A stretch of 64,000 nt of DNA, from contig CAJTXP010000005.1 in assembly GCA_910583615.1 (NCBI GenBank), positions 77,121 to 141,120 on the forward strand, in the 5' to 3' direction. Below the pieces are notes generated by a model. That model searched no databases. It worked only from the letters and a program-made list of their open reading frames with translations, and was not told the DNA's origin. This document shows positions 58,902-64,000 of the stretch, one piece after another (positions within the stretch are counted from its first letter, which is position 1; every line of letters begins with the position of its first letter). The stretch is from an uncultured Lachnospiraceae bacterium (GTDB taxonomy: Bacteria > Bacillota > Clostridia > Lachnospirales > Lachnospiraceae). The translations under genes and the position numbers were made by a program.

Positions 58902-59892
58902 ATCAATGATAAAAAAGATTACAGGATTTAAGGAGATAGGAGTTATCGTTCCGCTGGCGGTGCTGATCATTATTTTTTCCTGTACTTCGGATATTTTTCT
59001 GACTACAAATAATCTGCTCAATATTACAAGGCAGATCTCGATCAAAGGTCTTTTGGGAATTGCCATGACGTTTGTTATTATTACCGGCGGAATTGATCTC
59101 TCGGTTGGTTCTGTTATCGCATTCTCAAGTATTTTAACAGCCAGCGCAATCAAGGATTACCAGCTGCCGGTTTTAGCCGCTGTTGTCATCGGTATAGCCG
59201 TCGGCACCCTGACCGGACTGGTCAACGGTATTCTGATTGCATATGTGAATATGCCTGCCTTTATTACGACTATGGGTACCATGACTATCTTACGGGGACT
59301 TGGATATATCTATACGCAGGGATATCCGATTTATGATCTGCCGCAGGGATTCCGCGCAATCGGGCAGGGGAACATCGGCATCATACCAGTTTCCGCCGTT
59401 ATTCTGGTTGTTGTGGCGATTCTGGCCTTTATGATTCTGAGTAAGACCGTATTCGGGCGTCACATCTATGCAGTAGGCGGAAATATAGAAGCGGCCAGAA
59501 TGGCGGGGATTCGCGTGAAAAGAGTACAGTTATATGTGTATATGATCAGCGGTTTTATCAGCGGCATTGCGGCGGTAGTGCAGGGAGCGCGTGTTGGTTC
59601 CGGGCTGCCGACGATCGGGCAGGGCTTTGAGATGGATGCGATTGCTTCGGTGGTGATTGGAGGAGCGGCCATGGCCGGCGGGTCCGGAACGATCCTGGGG
59701 ACACTGCTGGGTTCCCTGATCCTGGGGGTGCTGGACAATGGCCTGAGTCTGCTGAATGTTGATTCCTATGTGATGAATGTAATCTCCGGCGTAGTTGTTA
59801 TTCTGGCAGTCCTGATTGATCAGGTACGCGTACTTATGAAACAGAATTCACAGATTAAGGAGACAAAAGCGGAGTTGAAGGCTGAAAAATGA
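58891..59892 (+). CDS. RbsC-like sugar ABC transporter permease
   Basis: 333 residues, BPD_transp_2 with about 9 helices. Conserved: TGGIDLSVGSVIAFSS, VNMPAFITTMGTMTILRG, AVGGNIEAARMAGI and ATP-coupled loop region, GTILGTLLGSLILGVLDNG. It forms the pore for the RbsB-like protein's ligand. Translation is coupled to the ATPase gene by overlap. The next gene begins 22 bases later. Confidence 0.94.
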   Translation: MENKSMIKKITGFKEIGVIVPLAVLIIIFSCTSDIFLTTNNLLNITRQISIKGLLGIAMTFVIITGGIDLSVGSVIAFSSILTASAIKDYQLPVLAAVVIGIAVGTLTGLVNGILIAYVNMPAFITTMGTMTILRGLGYIYTQGYPIYDLPQGFRAIGQGNIGIIPVSAVILVVVAILAFMILSKTVFGRHIYAVGGNIEAARMAGIRVKRVQLYVYMISGFISGIAAVVQGARVGSGLPTIGQGFEMDAIASVVIGGAAMAGGSGTILGTLLGSLILGVLDNGLSLLNVDSYVMNVISGVVVILAVLIDQVRVLMKQNSQIKETKAELKAEK

Positions 59893-59914
59893 ATGCAGCT
59901 GTGAGGTGGCGGAT

Positions 59915-61156
59915 ATGATGGATAGAATAAAAGCCTGCGTGGAAGCGCACAGAGAAGAAGCGCTGGCATTTCTGAAGAAACTGATATCCTGTGATACGAC
60001 GGACTATCATGAGGTGAACGGACAGATTGAGGTGGAAAAATTTCTGCGTACACTCGGCGCAGAGATATGCAGAATCTATCCGGATCCGGAGAAGCTCCGG
60101 AAATATACATGTTTTAATGAGGGCCATACATATGACGACCGTTACTGTCTTGTAGGCATGATACGGGGAGAAGGAGAAGGACGTTCCATTCTTCTCAATG
60201 CACATATGGATACCGTTTTTCCGGCGTCGCCGGATGAGTGGAGAACGGATCCCTTTGTGCCTGTTGAAAACGACGGAAGACTGTACGGACTGGGCTCTGC
60301 AGATACAAAAGGAAGCATGTCGGCGATGCTGATGGCAGTCAGAATACTGAAAGAACTGGGGGTTCGGTTACAGGGAGACATTATATTCCAGGGAGTTGTC
60401 GATGAAGAGGCAGGCGGAGGAAACGGATCGCTGGCATGTATTGATGCCGGATATCGGGCGGATGGGGTTTTGATAGGAGAGCCGAACGGCCTGAGGCCGA
60501 TGAGCGCACATATGGGTTCTTATGCTTTCTGGATGACTGTGGAGGGAAAGAGCACGCACGGCAATATGAAATGGACAGGGACGAGCGCTTTTGAGAAAAC
60601 GCTTCCGCTTCTGAACAGGTTGTCTGAACTGGAAAAATCCTGGATGCAGAGAAAACATGAACTTTTGCCGTCTCCGAGAATATCTGTATTACAGTTCCAT
60701 ATGGGAGACGGTTCGATTACCATACCAGGCGAGTGTAAAATGCTTGTCAATTTCACTTATCTTCCGGACGGTTTTGACTATTCAGGAGAGATCATGCGGG
60801 TGATCAGGGAATACGAAGCAGAAGACGAATGGTTCAGAGAGCATCCGATCAGAGTGGCCCCTCATCACGACTGCGGACCGTACTGTACGGACCCGCACAG
60901 CGAGTGGCCGGTAAAAGTTGCGGAAATCGTCTCTGATTACTATGGGAAGGAGACTGCGGTATCCGGGCTTCCATGCGGGGCAGACGGCAGACTGTATTCG
61001 AATGTGGGACATATGCCGACCGTCATTATGGGACCGGGAGACATTGAGAATGCACACAAGCCCAATGAGTTCATTCCCATCAGTGAATATCTGGATGCAG
61101 TGGCGCTGTACGCGGAAATTATATACCAATGGTGCAGAGGGGGAGAGATCGAATGA
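59915..61156 (+). CDS. M20 family metallopeptidase / amidohydrolase
   Basis: About 413 residues, ArgE/DapE/ACY1-type zinc hydrolase. Metal ligands in NAHMDTVFP (His, Asp), the bridging Asp in GLGSADTKGSMS, catalytic Glu pair VVDEEAGGGNGS, then GEPNGL and the late His in GPGDIENAHKPNEF. A lid domain interrupts at about 190-310. It removes acyl or aminoacyl groups from an amide. No signal peptide, so it acts on imported substrate. GAGGTG lies 6 bases before ATG 59915. Confidence 0.9.
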   Translation: MMDRIKACVEAHREEALAFLKKLISCDTTDYHEVNGQIEVEKFLRTLGAEICRIYPDPEKLRKYTCFNEGHTYDDRYCLVGMIRGEGEGRSILLNAHMDTVFPASPDEWRTDPFVPVENDGRLYGLGSADTKGSMSAMLMAVRILKELGVRLQGDIIFQGVVDEEAGGGNGSLACIDAGYRADGVLIGEPNGLRPMSAHMGSYAFWMTVEGKSTHGNMKWTGTSAFEKTLPLLNRLSELEKSWMQRKHELLPSPRISVLQFHMGDGSITIPGECKMLVNFTYLPDGFDYSGEIMRVIREYEAEDEWFREHPIRVAPHHDCGPYCTDPHSEWPVKVAEIVSDYYGKETAVSGLPCGADGRLYSNVGHMPTVIMGPGDIENAHKPNEFIPISEYLDAVALYAEIIYQWCRGGEIE

Positions 61157-62238
61157 AACATTTCTGGAAAGAGATTTTAGAATATGGACCGAGATCTGTG
61201 GGAACGCCGGCGCACGACCGGGTAACAGATTACATTTTTAACGAAATGAAGAAACTTTCCGGACATGCATACCTTGATGGCTTTATTTTTGAAGGGTGGC
61301 TCAATCATTCCCCGTCGTTTCTTCGGGTAACGGAACCAGTGGAACGAAAGCTGGAATCATTTTTATTCCTGGGCAGCGGGGCAGGCGAGTTTAAAGGGTA
61401 CATGAAAAAAATCGGGAAAAATTATGTATGGAATATGTATGGCTGGGATTTGTATGCTGTTGTTTCAGAGGATGAAAAAATTATCGCCTGGATCTCCGGA
61501 AGAAATGAAGGAGGACTGCTTTCGCAGACATTGATTGAAGGAAACTCTGATTTGCCGCATTTGATTATCGGAGAAGAGGAGAATAAGTGGCTGAATCATC
61601 TGCTGCAGGCAGGCCAAGTGGTAAAAGCAGAAGGAAAAGCGGACTGCAGCGCAGTGCCGGAAATGAAAGGCAACAATATTGTGGCGCCGTTTCGAAATGG
61701 CGCGCCGGATCAGAAGGATATTATATTGTGTGCACATTATGACTCCATGTACAATACGGTCGGTGCGTATGATAACGGCGCAGGTGCGGCGGTGCTGATG
61801 TCTCTGGCCCGAAGATTTTCCGAAAATCCGCCGAAAAAGAATCTGGTTCTTATCTTTACAGATGGTGAGGAATGCAGGCTGGAAGGGTCGAAACATTTTG
61901 CCAAAGGCGTCTGTCCTGAACAGACGGAATATGTACTGAACATAGACGGCATAGGACGGGGACAGGAACTGGAGATCTGGTGCGGAAGGGAACCGTTTGC
62001 GAGAAAGATCTACGAACTGCTGGCGAAGTATGAGGAGATTCCGGAAAAGATTATCAAGTGGCCTCCGCCTCCTGGAAGTGACCATCAGCCATTTTATGCA
62101 AAAGGGATCCATACATGCATGTATACGTTTAATGATCAGGGAATTCTGCATACAGAGAGGGATGTGTATCAGGAATCCATGCTCAGAAACATGGAGAAAA
62201 TGGAAAAGCTGGTTCTGTACACGCTGGAATATGCCTGA
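61153..62238 (+). CDS. M28 family metallopeptidase
   Basis: 361 residues, aminopeptidase-type dizinc fold. Ligands: His and Asp in CAHYDSMYN and AYDNGAGAAV, Glu pair in FTDGEECRLEGSKHF, Asp in LNIDGIGRG, and His in PGSDHQPFYAKG. The N-terminal third is a beta-rich cap. No signal peptide, so cytoplasmic. The start ATG 61153 overlaps the M20 stop by 4 bases, with GGGGGAGAG before it, so the two hydrolases are co-translated. Confidence 0.9.
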   Translation: MKHFWKEILEYGPRSVGTPAHDRVTDYIFNEMKKLSGHAYLDGFIFEGWLNHSPSFLRVTEPVERKLESFLFLGSGAGEFKGYMKKIGKNYVWNMYGWDLYAVVSEDEKIIAWISGRNEGGLLSQTLIEGNSDLPHLIIGEEENKWLNHLLQAGQVVKAEGKADCSAVPEMKGNNIVAPFRNGAPDQKDIILCAHYDSMYNTVGAYDNGAGAAVLMSLARRFSENPPKKNLVLIFTDGEECRLEGSKHFAKGVCPEQTEYVLNIDGIGRGQELEIWCGREPFARKIYELLAKYEEIPEKIIKWPPPPGSDHQPFYAKGIHTCMYTFNDQGILHTERDVYQESMLRNMEKMEKLVLYTLEYA

Positions 62239-62262
62239 AAATGAAAAAGAGGAGTATGAAAC

Positions 62263-63267
62263 ATGAAGAAACCCAGGATTCTTGTGGTGGGAAGCTTTGT
62301 GATGGACCAGATTGCTGTGACGGCAGTATTTCCGAGAGAAGGGCAGACGGTGCTGGGAAGTACTTTTTCGAAAGCGCCGGGCGGAAAGGGTGCAAACCAG
62401 GCCGTGCAGATGGCGAGGCTTGGCGCGGATGTGACCATGATCGGCAAGCTGGGGCGCGACAGCAACGGAGAAGAAATGCTGAAAACCTGTAAAGAAGCAG
62501 GAATTCATACAGAGTATATGCTGTATGATGACGATCTGATGTCAGGCTGCAGTGTGATTGTTCTTGAGCAGGAGCCCGGAAAGCAGACTTTGAACCGTAT
62601 TATTGTACTTCCGGGTTCCAACATGAGTATAAAACCGGAGGAAATTGCTTTTTTGAAAGAAAAAATTGCAGAGTATGATCTGGTAGTACTGCAGCTGGAG
62701 ATTCCAATGGAGATCAATGAACTGGTGGCGGAGTATGCTTATGAAAAGGGAATTCCGGTAATGCTTAATTCCGCTCCAAGCGCGCCGCTTTCCGATGAAC
62801 TGCTGTCTCATCTTACCTGTATCTCACCCAACGAGCATGAGGCTTACGATATGGTTGGAATTAAAATTTCCCATAGAGACGGGAAAGTGAATATGGAGGA
62901 GGCGCAGGCGGCGACAGCTGCATTGAAAAACAAAGGGATTAAAAACGTTCTGATCACGCTTGGAGAGGCCGGTGCGGTTCTTGATACAGAGCGTGACGGG
63001 ATTTTCTACAGCCCCTGTGCGGAAAATATTCTGGCTGTCGATCCTACAGCGGCCGGAGATTCCTTTGTGGGGGCATTTTCGGTCGGGCACAGCTGCGGAT
63101 GGGGATACGAGGAAACACTGCGGTTTGCAAACCATGCGGCAGCTCTGACCGTTTCTGCCATGGGGGCGATGCCCTCCCTTCCTGCGCTTGACAGAGTTGA
63201 GAAGTTTATGAAGGAAAAAACAGGGACGGTTCCGGATACGTCATTGCTGAAAACAAAAGTTATATAA
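62263..63267 (+). CDS. Ribokinase-like PfkB sugar kinase
   Basis: 334 residues. Ribokinase features: VVGSFVMDQ, GGKGANQAVQMARLG (sugar-binding), SPNEHEA, VLITLGEAGAV, and the catalytic/anion-hole motif DPTAAGDSFVGAF. It phosphorylates a sugar or sugar derivative. The PfkB family also contains fructoselysine 6-kinase, so the substrate could be a conjugate. AGAGGAG before ATG 62263. It lies between the two peptidase genes and the SIS isomerase gene. Confidence 0.92.
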   Translation: MKKPRILVVGSFVMDQIAVTAVFPREGQTVLGSTFSKAPGGKGANQAVQMARLGADVTMIGKLGRDSNGEEMLKTCKEAGIHTEYMLYDDDLMSGCSVIVLEQEPGKQTLNRIIVLPGSNMSIKPEEIAFLKEKIAEYDLVVLQLEIPMEINELVAEYAYEKGIPVMLNSAPSAPLSDELLSHLTCISPNEHEAYDMVGIKISHRDGKVNMEEAQAATAALKNKGIKNVLITLGEAGAVLDTERDGIFYSPCAENILAVDPTAAGDSFVGAFSVGHSCGWGYEETLRFANHAAALTVSAMGAMPSLPALDRVEKFMKEKTGTVPDTSLLKTKVI

Positions 63268-63297
63268 GCCGTATGCTTTTTAAAGGAGGCAGATATT

Positions 63298-63903
63298 GTG
63301 AGTGCAAAATACAAAGAACCCTGTTCTTATTTTCTGAATACAGTGAGAAACGATCTGAATGATTTTATAGACTGCATGGATTATGCAGAGATTGAAGCGG
63401 CAGCCGATTTGATTTTGAAAGCGCAAAAACACGGAGGGAGAGTTCATATATCCGGAATCGGAAAGCCCGGGCATATTTCCGGATATATCGCATCGTTGAT
63501 GTCTTCAACCGGAAATCCTGCCTATTTCCTTCATGGAACAGAAGCGGTACATGGATCATGTGGGCAGCTTGTTCCGGGAGATGTGGTAATCTTCATTTCC
63601 AACAGCGGAGAGACCGCGGAAATGCGTGCTGCCGTGAGCGCAGTGAAGAAGAATGGCTGCGCGGTAATTGGCGTCAGCAGCAACCGCTCTTCCTGGCTTG
63701 CGAACGAAAGCACGGTACATATGTACGCGGGCGTTCCGCAGGAGGGCGGACCTCTGGGACGGGCTCCGCGGATGTCGATCCTGGCAGAAACAGTGGTGCT
63801 TCAGGCGCTCAGCGTGGCGCTTCAGGCAGACAAGGAAGTGACACCGCAGCAGTATGTGAAGTGGCATCCTGGCGGAATGCTTGGACAGCTGCATGAAGAA
63901 TAA
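63298..63903 (+). CDS. SIS-domain phosphosugar isomerase (KpsF/GutQ- or deglycase-like)
   Basis: 201 residues, one SIS domain. Phosphosugar-binding segments are HISGIGKPGHISGYIASLMS, STGNPAYFLHGTEAVHGSCG, and VIFISNSGETAEM. Likely reactions are aldose/ketose phosphate isomerisation or sugar-phosphate deglycation. GTG start at 63298 with AAAGGAGGC upstream. Lacks the CBS pair of KpsF/KdsD. Last gene of the operon in this window; the repeat at 63916 follows 13 bases later. Confidence 0.88.
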   Translation: MSAKYKEPCSYFLNTVRNDLNDFIDCMDYAEIEAAADLILKAQKHGGRVHISGIGKPGHISGYIASLMSSTGNPAYFLHGTEAVHGSCGQLVPGDVVIFISNSGETAEMRAAVSAVKKNGCAVIGVSSNRSSWLANESTVHMYAGVPQEGGPLGRAPRMSILAETVVLQALSVALQADKEVTPQQYVKWHPGGMLGQLHEE

Positions 63904-63915
63904 CCGAAAGCAGCT

Positions 63916-64000
63916 GCTGTTCACGGGATGGGTGGGTTCTGCGCTCCGGGCCGCTGTGATCTGCGCTCGTATGGAGTGTATCGGACACCGAAGCCGTTTT
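63916..64000 (+). repeat. Dispersed repeat, right-half copy running off the window
   Basis: GCTGTTCACGGGATGGGTGG, TGCGCTCCGGG and CTGTGATCTGCGCTCGTATG match the right-half copies at 5622-5662 and (minus) 51366-51424. The right end is outside the window. Confidence 0.6.

Overview
This window looks like a chromosomal segment from a gut-type Lachnospiraceae (Clostridium cluster XIVa) bacterium. The evidence is moderate GC coding DNA with AT-rich intergenic promoters, strong GGAGG ribosome sites, lineage-typical families (DUF5711, DUF4080 radical SAM, DUF1002, VanW/YoaR, CvpA, DUF2325, FeoB-associated Cys-rich peptide) and several CUT2-type monosaccharide ABC transporters. No rRNA, CRISPR array or prophage module is seen. 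Species cannot be assigned from sequence reading alone.

Layout. 1-5.1 kb (mainly minus strand): a YtfQ-type sugar transporter (binding lipoprotein plus a truncated ATPase gene) downstream of a YesM/YesN-like two-component system, with a decayed divergent YtfQ paralog. 5.1-5.7 kb: a small holin-like toxin gene with a possible antisense partner, and a hairpin repeat. 5.8-17.2 kb: housekeeping and envelope genes (MPN-like/LysM protein, DUF5711, CvpA, two tRNA-Gly, radical SAM, endonuclease III, DnaQ-like exonuclease, VanW, AIR-synthase-like, TrmL, SleB-like hydrolase). 17.2-24.9 kb: an L-ascorbate (ula) PTS locus with a divergent operator region and a DeoR regulator. 24.9-28.4 kb: DUF3592 protein, tRNA-Pro, an ECF sigma/anti-sigma locus with an extra mini zinc-finger protein. 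28.4-36.6 kb: an L-arabinose locus (ChvE-type ABC transporter, AraR, AraA, AraD). 36.8-45.4 kb: aspartate kinase, lipase-like hydrolase, DUF1002, TtcA-like, small alarmone synthetase, CBS-type Mn pyrophosphatase, lipoprotein and membrane-anchored HTH regulator. 45.6-54.2 kb: a DUF1016 remnant, the Fur-box-controlled feoA-feoA-feoB locus, a Fur-like regulator, a degenerate mobile element, a MecA-type PBP and DUF2325. 54.3-63.9 kb: a LacI-regulated operon combining an Rbs-type transporter with a GATase-like protein, M20 and M28 metallopeptidases, a ribokinase-like kinase and a SIS isomerase.

Most notable: (i) the 54.3-63.9 kb operon, which looks like an undescribed route for an amide- or peptide-linked sugar; (ii) a dispersed GTTACTTTTCACGGGG-type repeat family that also forms inverted ends around a degenerate transposase-like gene; (iii) a structured RNA followed by an intrinsic terminator between feoA and feoB, and TTAG-N6-CTAA operators shared by feoB and the DUF2325 gene; (iv) an apparently inactive JAMM/MPN-like domain fused to LysM. 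Family names come from recognising motifs by eye; no database search was run.
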